Part shown: in pieces, positions 8,037 through 14,266 of the stretch | Layout: the number at the start of each line of letters is the position of its first letter | How positions within the stretch are numbered: the stretch's first letter is position 1 | NCBI GenBank assembly: GCA_002482765.1 | Contig: DLGP01000068.1 | Coordinates: 1-14,266 of the forward strand | Origin: Alphaproteobacteria bacterium UBA7691 | Lineage (GTDB): Bacteria > Pseudomonadota > Alphaproteobacteria > Ferrovibrionales > Ferrovibrionaceae | Reading direction: 5' to 3' | DNA: 14,266 bases | The notes under the pieces: model-generated | What the model was told of the DNA's origin: nothing | The model's database searches: none | What the model saw: only the letters and a program-made list of their open reading frames with translations | Position numbers and translations under genes: made by a program

Positions 8037-8882
8037 TTATGCCTGCTTGGTCAGCCACAGGCTGGCCGGCAGGCCGCTGGTGGCGCGCGGCAGGCCGGCC
8101 AAGGCCGCATCCACCTCGGCGCCGAGCCGCGTGGCAACGTAATGGCTGGCGAAGTCCAGCGCCCAGCCACCACCGGCCAGCAGCGCCGGGATTGCCTGCT
8201 GTTCGTTATAGCCGCGCCAGGCCCAGCCGGGCGGATAATCATCCGGCAGGAAGATATCGTGGATATGCAGCCGGATGCCGACCGGCAGGCGCGGCAGCAC
8301 ACGGTTGAACAGCCAGTCCACATCGCTGCCCGGCATCAGGATATGGCTTGAATCGATGAACAGCAGATCGCCCGGCTGCAACGCGGCAAACACCGCCGGA
8401 TCGGCGCTCTGGGCAATGCCGGGGCGGAAATCCACATTCAGGCCGCGCAGGCTGGCGCGCGGCGCCGGATCAATCGCGGTAATCTGGCAGGCAAAGCCGC
8501 CATCCAGCACGGCGCGGGCCAAAAAGCGCGTGGAATGGCCCGAGCCAACTTCAACAATACGCGCCGGGCGCCATTGCCGCACCAGGGCATAGGCGGCGGC
8601 GGCATCCAGGGTTGGAAACCAATCCTGGTCAAAACGCGGGCTGCCGGCCTGCCTGTTCTGGCCAAAGGCGGTGAAATCAGCCGCATGGGCATGGATCGCC
8701 GCCAGCAGGGTGCGGAAGCCTGCTTCATGCGCCTGCATCAGCGCCGCCATCTCGGCATAAAGCGGCTGCGTTTCGGCGATGCCATCGGCATAACGATACG
8801 GAATGAAAAAACCCTGCCGCTTGATCCCAAGCAGGGTTTGCAGCCCCATGCGGAGCCGGCGCCAGTAGAGTCTGGAATCCAT
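8037..8882 (-). CDS. Class I SAM-dependent methyltransferase (Methyltransf_24-like), substrate unknown
   Basis: This 281-residue protein has a Rossmann-type methyltransferase core. Motif I is VEVGSGHSTR (110-119), the acidic residue binding the cofactor ribose is D138 (TAIDPAPR), and a later strand carries LLFIDSSH (173-180). Near 204-213 is LHIHDIFLPD, typical of this family. A helical N-terminal region of about 85 residues precedes the fold. There is no signal peptide or membrane helix, so it should be cytoplasmic. The start codon overlaps the stop of the upstream hydrolase gene (TGATG), so the two are translated together. Related proteins occur near sugar or secondary-metabolite genes, but nothing here names the acceptor. 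The gene converges on the receiver gene with only 3 bases between stops. Confidence 0.88.
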   Translation of the reverse strand: MDSRLYWRRLRMGLQTLLGIKRQGFFIPYRYADGIAETQPLYAEMAALMQAHEAGFRTLLAAIHAHAADFTAFGQNRQAGSPRFDQDWFPTLDAAAAYALVRQWRPARIVEVGSGHSTRFLARAVLDGGFACQITAIDPAPRASLRGLNVDFRPGIAQSADPAVFAALQPGDLLFIDSSHILMPGSDVDWLFNRVLPRLPVGIRLHIHDIFLPDDYPPGWAWRGYNEQQAIPALLAGGGWALDFASHYVATRLGAEVDAALAGLPRATSGLPASLWLTKQA

Positions 8883-9727
8883 CAGGGCCTGAGTAGCATG
8901 CCTTCGCGCGCCACTATAGAGCCGGGCCGGGCCTGATCCACATCGGCGGCGATGGCATCCATGGCGGCATCGTCATGCTCCGGCTCGTGATGAAACACCA
9001 CATAGGTTTTCACCGCGCCGGCATTGCACAAGGCCACGCCGGCTTCCCAGGTGGAATGGCCCCAGCCCTTGCGGGTTTTGTATTGCGCCGGGGTATACAT
9101 GGAATCATAGATCACAATATCGGCGCCGCGCACAAATTCCACCAATTGCTGGCAGATGCCCTCGGCGGGATGTTCCGTATCGGTGAGATAGCAGATCGAC
9201 TTGCCCAGGAATTCAACCCGGTAGCCGGTGGCCAGATCGGGATGGCTCAACGGCGCGGTCAGCACGCGGATGCCCGGCGCCGGCTCCAGCACTGCGCCTT
9301 GCTGAAAATCCTCGAAGCTCAATTGCGCCTGGAAAATCTCCAGCGGCACCGGAAACAGCGGCGAAGTCATCATCTGCTTCAGCACGCCCTTGATGCCCGG
9401 GCCATCGGTGACATGGCCGGCATGGACACGGAAGCGGTTGCGCGGATCAAAGAACGGGCAGAAATGCGGCAGGCCGCAAACATGATCGTAATGTGTATGG
9501 GTCAGGAAAAGATCGGCATCCAGCGGCGCCGTGCGTTGCAGCATGTTGCCCAGCGCCCGAATGCCGGTGCCGCTATCAAAGATCAGCACATGATCGCCAC
9601 AGCGGATTTCCAGGCAGGATGTGTTGCCGCCATAGCGCATCACCTCGGCCGAGCCGACCGCGATGGAACCGCGCACGCCCCAGAAACGCACATAAAAATC
9701 CGTGCTGATGCGGGCTTCGGCGTTCAT
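8882..9727 (-). CDS. Metallo-beta-lactamase-fold hydrolase (PhnP/COG1235-like), substrate unknown
   Basis: This 281-residue protein should be a metal-dependent hydrolase. It opens with FWGVRGSIAV and RYGGNTSCLEI, which mark a distinct MBL group that includes phosphodiesterase-like enzymes. Metal ligands are visible: H77, H79, D81 and H82 in THTHYDH, H162 in LSHPD, D183 in LTDTEH, and late histidines H224 (GWGHST) and H246-H247 (VFHHEPEHDD). VIYDSMYT near 205-212 is another group hallmark. No signal peptide is visible, so it is probably cytoplasmic. A phosphodiester or cyclic nucleotide is a plausible substrate class by family, not by proof. It is the first gene of a two-gene operon with the methyltransferase, and is divergent from the crotonase gene across 75 bases. 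Confidence 0.9.
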   Translation of the reverse strand: MNAEARISTDFYVRFWGVRGSIAVGSAEVMRYGGNTSCLEIRCGDHVLIFDSGTGIRALGNMLQRTAPLDADLFLTHTHYDHVCGLPHFCPFFDPRNRFRVHAGHVTDGPGIKGVLKQMMTSPLFPVPLEIFQAQLSFEDFQQGAVLEPAPGIRVLTAPLSHPDLATGYRVEFLGKSICYLTDTEHPAEGICQQLVEFVRGADIVIYDSMYTPAQYKTRKGWGHSTWEAGVALCNAGAVKTYVVFHHEPEHDDAAMDAIAADVDQARPGSIVAREGMLLRP

Positions 9728-9729
9728 GA

Positions 9730-9742
9730 CGCAAGCCTTGCG
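9730..9742. repeat. Perfect 13-base palindrome beside the hydrolase start
   Basis: CGCAAG-C-CTTGCG is a perfect palindrome with a single central base, lying two bases upstream of the hydrolase ATG (9725-9727 on the - strand). On the - strand it contains AAGG, the only Shine-Dalgarno-like bases there. It could be a small operator in the divergent 75-base region or chance. I see no convincing -35/-10 pair in 9728-9802 in either direction. Confidence 0.35.
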
Positions 9743-9802
9743 GCCAAAGCCGGGCTATGCGGAAATACCGGCATCCTCTCCCCCAGCGAGCCGCGAAAAA
9801 CC

Positions 9803-10558
9803 ATGTCTGACGCTTTCATTGTAGAGACCGAAGCCGAGCGCGCAACCCTGACCCTGAACCGGCCGGAAAAGCATAACGCGCTTGAAGTGGCCGATCTGGA
9901 AGCGCTGGATGCCGCCCTGCTGGATCTGGCGAAACAGCCAAACCTGCGCCTGCTGGTGCTGCGTGCGGTAGGCAAAAGCTTTTGTGCCGGCGTTGATCTC
10001 GGCGATGTGGCCGGGCATGACTGGCGCGACAATCCGCTGGAGCGGGTCAGCGACCGGCTGGAAGCCTTCCCCTGCCCAACACTTTGTGTGTTGCAGGGCG
10101 GCGTATATGGCGGCGGCACCGATATTGCGCTGGCCTGCGATTTCAGGCTTGGCGCCGAAGGCATCCGCTGCTTCATCCCGCCGGCCAAGCTGGGCATCCA
10201 ATACCACGCCCATGGCCTGCGCCGGGCGGTGGCGCGGCTTGGGCTGGGGCCGGCCAAAAGGCTGTTCCTGGCCACCGAAACCTTTGATGCCAACGAGATG
10301 CTGCGCTGCCATTTCCTCGACTGGCTGGTACCTGCAACCGAACTCAGCGCTCGCGCCGAAGCCCTGGCCGGCACACTCAGCGGCCTGGCGCCGCTGGCCT
10401 TGCGCGGCATGAAGCAGAGCCTGAACGAGATTGCCAATGGCCGGCTGGACGAACGCGCCGCGCGTGACCGCGCCGCCGCCAGTTTCAAGACACTGGATTT
10501 CCAGGAAGGCCGCCGCGCCATGGCGGAGAAACGGCCGCCGCTTTTCACCGGCCAATAG
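9803..10558 (+). CDS. Enoyl-CoA hydratase/isomerase (crotonase) family protein with altered active-site positions
   Basis: This 251-residue protein has the crotonase fold: NRPEKHNAL near 19-27, the CoA/oxyanion segment GKSFCAGVDL at 57-66, the second oxyanion stretch GGVYGGGTDIALACDF at 99-114, and the C-terminal EGRRAMAEKRPPLFTG. Such enzymes act on acyl-CoA thioesters. In classical hydratases the two catalytic glutamates lie in GGGCE and in the PE of a later xxPExxLG motif. Here they are D107 (GGGTD) and proline/alanine (FIPPAKLG, P127/A128). It may therefore be an isomerase, a hydrolase or a non-canonical member rather than a beta-oxidation hydratase. The frame is open far upstream through the opposite-strand hydrolase gene; the ATG at 9803 is chosen because family homology begins just after it. 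Its Shine-Dalgarno is weak (GCGAG). It stands alone as a transcription unit. Confidence 0.9.
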   Translation: MSDAFIVETEAERATLTLNRPEKHNALEVADLEALDAALLDLAKQPNLRLLVLRAVGKSFCAGVDLGDVAGHDWRDNPLERVSDRLEAFPCPTLCVLQGGVYGGGTDIALACDFRLGAEGIRCFIPPAKLGIQYHAHGLRRAVARLGLGPAKRLFLATETFDANEMLRCHFLDWLVPATELSARAEALAGTLSGLAPLALRGMKQSLNEIANGRLDERAARDRAAASFKTLDFQEGRRAMAEKRPPLFTGQ

Positions 10559-10592
10559 GCAACACCGCAGCGCAAGACGGCAGCAAAGCGGC

Positions 10593-11285
10593 TCATGGCT
10601 GCAAGCGATAGCCGCCGGGTTCGGTCAGCAGCAGCCGCGCCTCGGCAGGATTGCGCTCGATCTTCTGACGCAGACGGTAGACATGGGTTTCCAGCGTATG
10701 GGTGGAAACCCCGGCATTATAGCCCCACACCTCGGTGAGCAGGGTGTCGCGCGCCACCGGCTTCTGGCCGGCGCGCAGCAGGTATTTCAGGATCGCGGTT
10801 TCCTTTTCGGTCAACCGCACCTTCTTGCCGGCCTTCTCATTATCCAGCAACAGTTTGTTGGCCGGGCGGAAGCTGTATGGGCCGATGGCAAAAACCGCAT
10901 CCTCGCTCTGCTCAAACTGGCGTAGCTGGGCGCGGGCGCGGGCGATCAGCACGCCCATCTTGAACGGCTTCGACACATAATCGTTGGCGCCGGCTTCCAG
11001 GCCATGGATGGTGTCGCTGTCGCTATCGGCGGCTGTGAGCATGATCACCGGCGTGCGCACACCCAGGCGGCGCATTTCGCGGCAGACCTCGCGGCCATCC
11101 AGATCGGGCAGGCCAACATCCAGCAGGATCAGGTCAAACAATTCACGCTGCGCCACATCGATGGCGGCGGCACCATCATTGACGCAATGGGTGGCGAATT
11201 CCTTGGTCGCCTCCAACTGCTCCGCCAACAGCGATTGCAGGGTGCGATCATCATCCACCAACAGAACACGCTTCGGACCACTCAT
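10593..11285 (-). CDS. OmpR/PhoB-family DNA-binding response regulator
   Basis: This 230-residue protein should be a two-component transcription factor. The receiver has the acidic pocket D11-D13, phosphoacceptor D56 (LILLDVGLPD), T84 (IMLTAAD) and K106 (VSKPF). The winged-helix output domain occupies about 130-228, with LTEKETAILKYLL, the VARDTLLTEVWGY segment, the recognition helix region THTLETHVYRLRQKIE and the wing GGYRL. The frame is open to 11402, but AAGGAG before the ATG at 11285 and the start of receiver homology right after it fix the shorter form. No histidine kinase is adjacent on this strand, so it is an orphan regulator locally. It follows greA in the same direction after 175 bases, so it may have its own promoter. 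Target genes cannot be inferred. Confidence 0.93.
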   Translation of the reverse strand: MSGPKRVLLVDDDRTLQSLLAEQLEATKEFATHCVNDGAAAIDVAQRELFDLILLDVGLPDLDGREVCREMRRLGVRTPVIMLTAADSDSDTIHGLEAGANDYVSKPFKMGVLIARARAQLRQFEQSEDAVFAIGPYSFRPANKLLLDNEKAGKKVRLTEKETAILKYLLRAGQKPVARDTLLTEVWGYNAGVSTHTLETHVYRLRQKIERNPAEARLLLTEPGGYRLQP

Positions 11286-11295
11286 GCGCTCGGCG

Positions 11296-11301
11296 CTCCT
11301 T
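11296..11301 (-). promoter_or_regulatory. Ribosome binding site that fixes the start of the OmpR-type regulator
   Basis: AAGGAG on the - strand lies 10 bases before the ATG at 11285. It favours this start over the in-frame ATGs at 11342 and 11402, which would add residues with no receiver homology. Confidence 0.65.
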
Positions 11302-11404
11302 GCAGCAGGGCAATTCCCGACCACGCCAAAGGGCGCTGCCATTACCCGCAGGGCAACCAGTATACCGAAAGTATGTGGTTTTGGCTCTGTGATGGTCGTC
11401 ACTA

Positions 11405-11439
11405 TGCTGTCCCGGGCGGTTTTCTGCGCCCGGGCTGCA
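11405..11439 (-). terminator. Stem-loop downstream of greA, possible terminator
   Basis: CCCGGGCG (11411-11418) and CGCCCGGG (11427-11434) form a perfect 8-base-pair, all-GC stem with an 8-base loop. The stem extends outwards with TGC/GCA (11405-11407 with 11437-11439) through a small mismatch. It lies 22 bases beyond the greA stop, where a terminator is expected. No T-run follows on either strand, so it is not a canonical intrinsic terminator; it may end transcription weakly, be Rho-assisted, or stabilise the greA 3' end. Confidence 0.45.
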
Positions 11440-11460
11440 TTTCACACCAGAAAATAGTGC

Positions 11461-11934
11461 TTATTTATAGTCGACCGAGACGATCTCGTAGCCTTTGGCG
11501 CCACCCGGCGCCGAAACTTCTATGCTGTCGCCCGCGCTCTTGCCCACCAGAGCGCGGGCCAGCGGCGCGGTGATCGAGAGCAGGCCCGACTTGATGTCGG
11601 ATTCGTCGGCGCCGACGATCTGATAGGTGGTCTTTTCGTCGGTATCCTCGTCGGCCAGCACCACGGTGGCACCGAATTTCACCTTGTCGCCCGACAGTTT
11701 GGACACATCGATCACCTCGGCGCGGGCCAGCTTGTCCTCAAGCTCCATCACGCGGGTTTCAATCCAGCCCTGCTTTTCCTTGGCGGCATGATATTCGGCG
11801 TTTTCCGACAAATCGCCATGCTCGCGCGCCTCCGAGATCGCCCGGATCACTTCCGGCCGCTCGACGCTTTTCAGGTGCTTCAACTCCGCTTCCAGGCGAT
11901 TAAAACCGGATGCGGTCATGGGAATGCGTTGCAT
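11461..11934 (-). CDS. greA: Transcription elongation factor GreA
   Basis: GreA binds the secondary channel of stalled, backtracked RNA polymerase and stimulates cleavage of the 3' end of the transcript. The 157 residues match the usual length (158 in E. coli). Residues 1 to about 75 form the antiparallel coiled coil, whose tip carries the conserved acidic motif GDLSENAEYHAAKEKQG with D41 and E44, the residues that act at the polymerase active site. From about 80 onwards is the FKBP-like domain, ending in GAKGYEIVSVDYK. The ATG at 11934 has GAGGA seven bases upstream; the frame is open to 12033 inside carB but that part has no GreA homology. It lies 19 bases after carB on the same strand, so it is most likely cotranscribed with it. 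Confidence 0.97.
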   Translation of the reverse strand: MQRIPMTASGFNRLEAELKHLKSVERPEVIRAISEAREHGDLSENAEYHAAKEKQGWIETRVMELEDKLARAEVIDVSKLSGDKVKFGATVVLADEDTDEKTTYQIVGADESDIKSGLLSITAPLARALVGKSAGDSIEVSAPGGAKGYEIVSVDYK

Positions 11935-11941
11935 GGCTCTA

Positions 11942-11946
11942 TCCTC
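11942..11946 (-). promoter_or_regulatory. greA ribosome binding site
   Basis: GAGGA on the - strand lies 7 bases before the greA ATG, within the 19-base carB-greA gap. It decides the greA start against longer in-frame forms. Confidence 0.65.
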
Positions 11947-11953
11947 GCAAACC

Positions 11954-14266
11954 CTAAAAATAAGCCTGCAAAGGCGATACGGCAAGGCTTCCGGCGCGCA
12001 ACGCCTCAATCGCCCGCACCGCCGCCTTGGCACCGGCCACGGTGGTGAAATACGGGATTTTGTTCATCAGCGCGGTACGGCGCAGGTCAAAGCTGTCGCG
12101 GATCGAGGCGGCACCTTCCGACGTGTTGAAAACCAGCTGGATTTCGCCGTTCTTCATCGAATCGACAATATGCGGCCGGCCTTCCATCACTTTCTTCACC
12201 AGCCGCACCGGAATGCCATGCTGCTGGAAAAATTTGGCGGTGCCAGTGGTGCCAACAATCTGCAAGCCCATCGCCACCAGGCTGCGCGCTGCTTCCACCA
12301 GGGCCGGCTTGTCGCCATCGCGCACCGAGATGAATACGCTGCCCTCACGCGGCAGGATGGTGCCGGCGGCAAGCTGCGCCTTGGCAAAGGCCATACCGAA
12401 ATCGCGGTCGATGCCCATCACTTCGCCGGTCGATTTCATTTCCGGTCCCAGGATGATGTCCACGCCGGGGAAACGGGCAAACGGGAATACTGCTTCCTTC
12501 ACCGCGATATGGTCATGCCGCTTGGCCACCAGGCCAAAACTGGCCAGCTTCTCGCCGGCCATGACACGGGCGGCGATCTTGGCCAAAGGTTCGCCGATGG
12601 CCTTGGCGACAAACGGCACCGTGCGCGAGGCGCGCGGATTGACCTCCAGGATATACACCACGCTGTCCTTGACCGCGTATTGCACATTCATCAGGCCCAC
12701 CACCTTGAGCGCGCGGGCCAGCGCCTTGGTCTGCGCCTCGATCTCGTCGATGATCGCTGGAGCCAGGCTGTAGGGCGGCAGCGCACAGGCGCTATCGCCG
12801 GAATGAATGCCGGCTTCCTCGATATGCTCCATCACGCCGGCAACAAACTGCGTCTCGCCATCGGCCAGGCAATCCACATCCACTTCGATTGCATCCGACA
12901 GGTAGCTGTCGATCAGCACCGGCGAGGTGCCGGAAACCCGCACCGCCTCGGTCATGTAGCGTTCGAGCTGGGCGTTGGAGCGCACAATTTCCATGGCGCG
13001 GCCACCCAGCACATAACTCGGCCGGATCACCACCGGATAGCCGATGCGCGCCACAACCTCGCGTGCCTCGGCTTCCGAGCGGGCGATGCCGTTGGTCGGC
13101 TGGCGCAGGCCTAGCTGCTGCAACAATTGCTGGAAACGCTCGCGGTCTTCGGCCAGATCGATGGCATCCGGCGAGGTGCCGAGGATCGGCACATTGGCGG
13201 CTTCCAGGCCGGCAGCCAGCTTGAGCGGGGTCTGACCGCCCAACTGCACGATCACGCCATGCAGATTGCCGTTGGATTGCTCAACCCGCACGATCTCCAG
13301 CACATCCTCCACCGTCAGCGGCTCAAAATACAGCCGGTCGGAAGTGTCGTAGTCGGTCGAAACGGTTTCCGGATTGCAATTGACCATGATGGTCTCATAG
13401 CCGGCCTCTTTCAGCGCATAGGCGGCATGGACACAGCAATAATCGAATTCGATGCCCTGGCCGATGCGGTTCGGCCCGCCGCCGAGGATGATCGCCTTCT
13501 TGCGGTCGGTCGGCTGCGCCTCGCATTCGGCTTCGGCGCCGAATTCGTAGGTCGAATACATATAGGGCGTGCGGCTCTCAAATTCGGCAGCACAGGTATC
13601 CACGCGCTTGAACACCGGCAGCACCTTGGCGGCACGCCGGGTGGCGGAAACCTCGGCTTCCTTCAGGCCGGCCAGTTCAGCCAGCCGGGCATCGGAAAAG
13701 CCCATCTGCTTCAGCTTGCGCAAAGCCTCGGCATCCTGCGGCAAGCCAGCCTTGCGCACGCCCTGCTCGGCGCGCACGATTTCCTCGATCTGGGCCAGGA
13801 ACCAGGGATCGTATTTGCAGGCGGCGTGGATTTCCTCGGCGCTCAGGCCATGGCGGAAAGCCTGCGCAATCACCAGCAGGCGATCCGGGGTTGGCCGCGC
13901 CAAAGCCGCCTTGATGATATCCTTGTCGCCTTCCTCGTAATTCGGGATCGCCACTTCGTTGAGGCCGGTCAAACCGGTTTCCATCGAGCGCAGGGCTTTT
14001 TGCAGGCTTTCCTGGAAGCAGCGCCCCATCGACATCGCCTCGCCCACCGACTTCATCGAGGTGTTGAGCAGCTTGTCGGTGCCGGGGAACTTCTCGAAGG
14101 TGAAGCGCGGCATCTTGGTGACGATGTAATCAATCGTCGGCTCGAACGAGGCCGGCGTCACCCCGGTGATGTCGTTCATCAATTCGTCGAGCGTGTAGCC
14201 GATGGCCAGCTTGGCCGCCACTTTGGCAATCGGGAAGCCGGTGGCCTTGGAAGCCAGCGCCGAGGA
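11954..14266 (-). CDS. carB: Carbamoyl-phosphate synthase large subunit (C-terminal 770 residues, 5' end outside window)
   Basis: CarB makes carbamoyl phosphate from bicarbonate, glutamine-derived ammonia and two ATP, for pyrimidine and arginine synthesis. The frame is open at the window edge (first codons SSALASKATGFPIAKVAAKLA), about 300 residues into the roughly 1070-residue protein. In order come the end of the first ATP-grasp (carboxyphosphate) unit with GYTLDELMNDITG, the helical oligomerisation region with YDPWFLAQIEEIV, and the second synthetase unit. This starts at LGGGPNRIGQGIEFDY near 13440-13486, with NCNPETVSTDYDTSDRLYFE after it and the ATP-grasp PSYVLGGRAME near 12990-13025. 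The C-terminal MGS-like allosteric domain runs from about 12345 to the stop, with GTTGTAKFF and VFNTSEG. All looks intact. carA is not in the window; greA follows in the same operon. Confidence 0.98.
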   Translation of the reverse strand, partial: SSALASKATGFPIAKVAAKLAIGYTLDELMNDITGVTPASFEPTIDYIVTKMPRFTFEKFPGTDKLLNTSMKSVGEAMSMGRCFQESLQKALRSMETGLTGLNEVAIPNYEEGDKDIIKAALARPTPDRLLVIAQAFRHGLSAEEIHAACKYDPWFLAQIEEIVRAEQGVRKAGLPQDAEALRKLKQMGFSDARLAELAGLKEAEVSATRRAAKVLPVFKRVDTCAAEFESRTPYMYSTYEFGAEAECEAQPTDRKKAIILGGGPNRIGQGIEFDYCCVHAAYALKEAGYETIMVNCNPETVSTDYDTSDRLYFEPLTVEDVLEIVRVEQSNGNLHGVIVQLGGQTPLKLAAGLEAANVPILGTSPDAIDLAEDRERFQQLLQQLGLRQPTNGIARSEAEAREVVARIGYPVVIRPSYVLGGRAMEIVRSNAQLERYMTEAVRVSGTSPVLIDSYLSDAIEVDVDCLADGETQFVAGVMEHIEEAGIHSGDSACALPPYSLAPAIIDEIEAQTKALARALKVVGLMNVQYAVKDSVVYILEVNPRASRTVPFVAKAIGEPLAKIAARVMAGEKLASFGLVAKRHDHIAVKEAVFPFARFPGVDIILGPEMKSTGEVMGIDRDFGMAFAKAQLAAGTILPREGSVFISVRDGDKPALVEAARSLVAMGLQIVGTTGTAKFFQQHGIPVRLVKKVMEGRPHIVDSMKNGEIQLVFNTSEGAASIRDSFDLRRTALMNKIPYFTTVAGAKAAVRAIEALRAGSLAVSPLQAYF

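Noticed and set aside
8975..9802. Upstream extension of the crotonase frame through the hydrolase gene (527 codons in total)
   Set aside because: The added part is antisense to the well-supported hydrolase and shows no domain. Crotonase homology starts just after the ATG at 9803.
10559..10592. Possible bidirectional terminator between the crotonase and the OmpR-type regulator
   Set aside because: The 34-base convergent gap shows no convincing inverted repeat or T-run.
11918..13114. 398-codon open frame on the + strand inside carB
   Set aside because: It is antisense to a highly conserved part of carB and has the His/Arg/Gln-rich composition of shadow frames.
1..14266. Mobile element, CRISPR array, tRNA or defence island
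   Set aside because: No terminal repeats, transposase, integrase, regular repeat-spacer pattern or tRNA-like fold was seen, and gene content is metabolic, transport and signalling.

Overview
The window is GC-rich and densely packed with genes. It reads as chromosomal DNA of an alphaproteobacterium, possibly Rhodospirillales-like; the assignment to order is a guess. Support for this is the carB-greA pairing, the DivK-like receivers and the style of the membrane histidine kinase. There is no rRNA, tRNA, CRISPR array, transposase, integrase or phage gene. Codon use looks even throughout, so I see no sign of recent transfer.

Layout. Bases 1-5419 (+) hold a peptide/nickel-class (SBP family 5) ABC importer operon: the 3' part of a fused double ATPase, a large periplasmic binding protein and two permeases, joined by overlaps or gaps of 10 bp or less. 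Bases 5495-8033 (+) hold a signalling operon: a six-helix PAS histidine kinase followed by two stand-alone receiver proteins, each overlapping its predecessor by ATGA. Bases 8037-9727 (-) hold a coupled pair: a metallo-beta-lactamase-fold hydrolase followed by a class I methyltransferase (TGATG overlap). Bases 9803-10558 (+) hold a crotonase-family protein, divergent from that pair. Bases 10593-14266 (-) hold, in transcription order, carB (5' end outside the window), greA and an OmpR/PhoB-type response regulator.

How the parts work together. The ABC genes should form one importer: the binding protein captures an unidentified peptide-like or sugar-like solute, the two permeases form the channel and the fused ATPase drives it. 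The kinase and the two receivers look like a phosphorelay module whose output lies elsewhere, since neither receiver has a DNA-binding or enzymatic domain. CarB makes carbamoyl phosphate for pyrimidines and arginine, and GreA rescues stalled RNA polymerase; both are housekeeping.

Most of the window is ordinary. The points most worth checking are the crotonase with both canonical hydratase glutamates replaced, the output-less kinase/receiver trio, the unassigned hydrolase-methyltransferase pair, and a strong imperfect hairpin between the transporter and the kinase. I found nothing I would call a new biological system.
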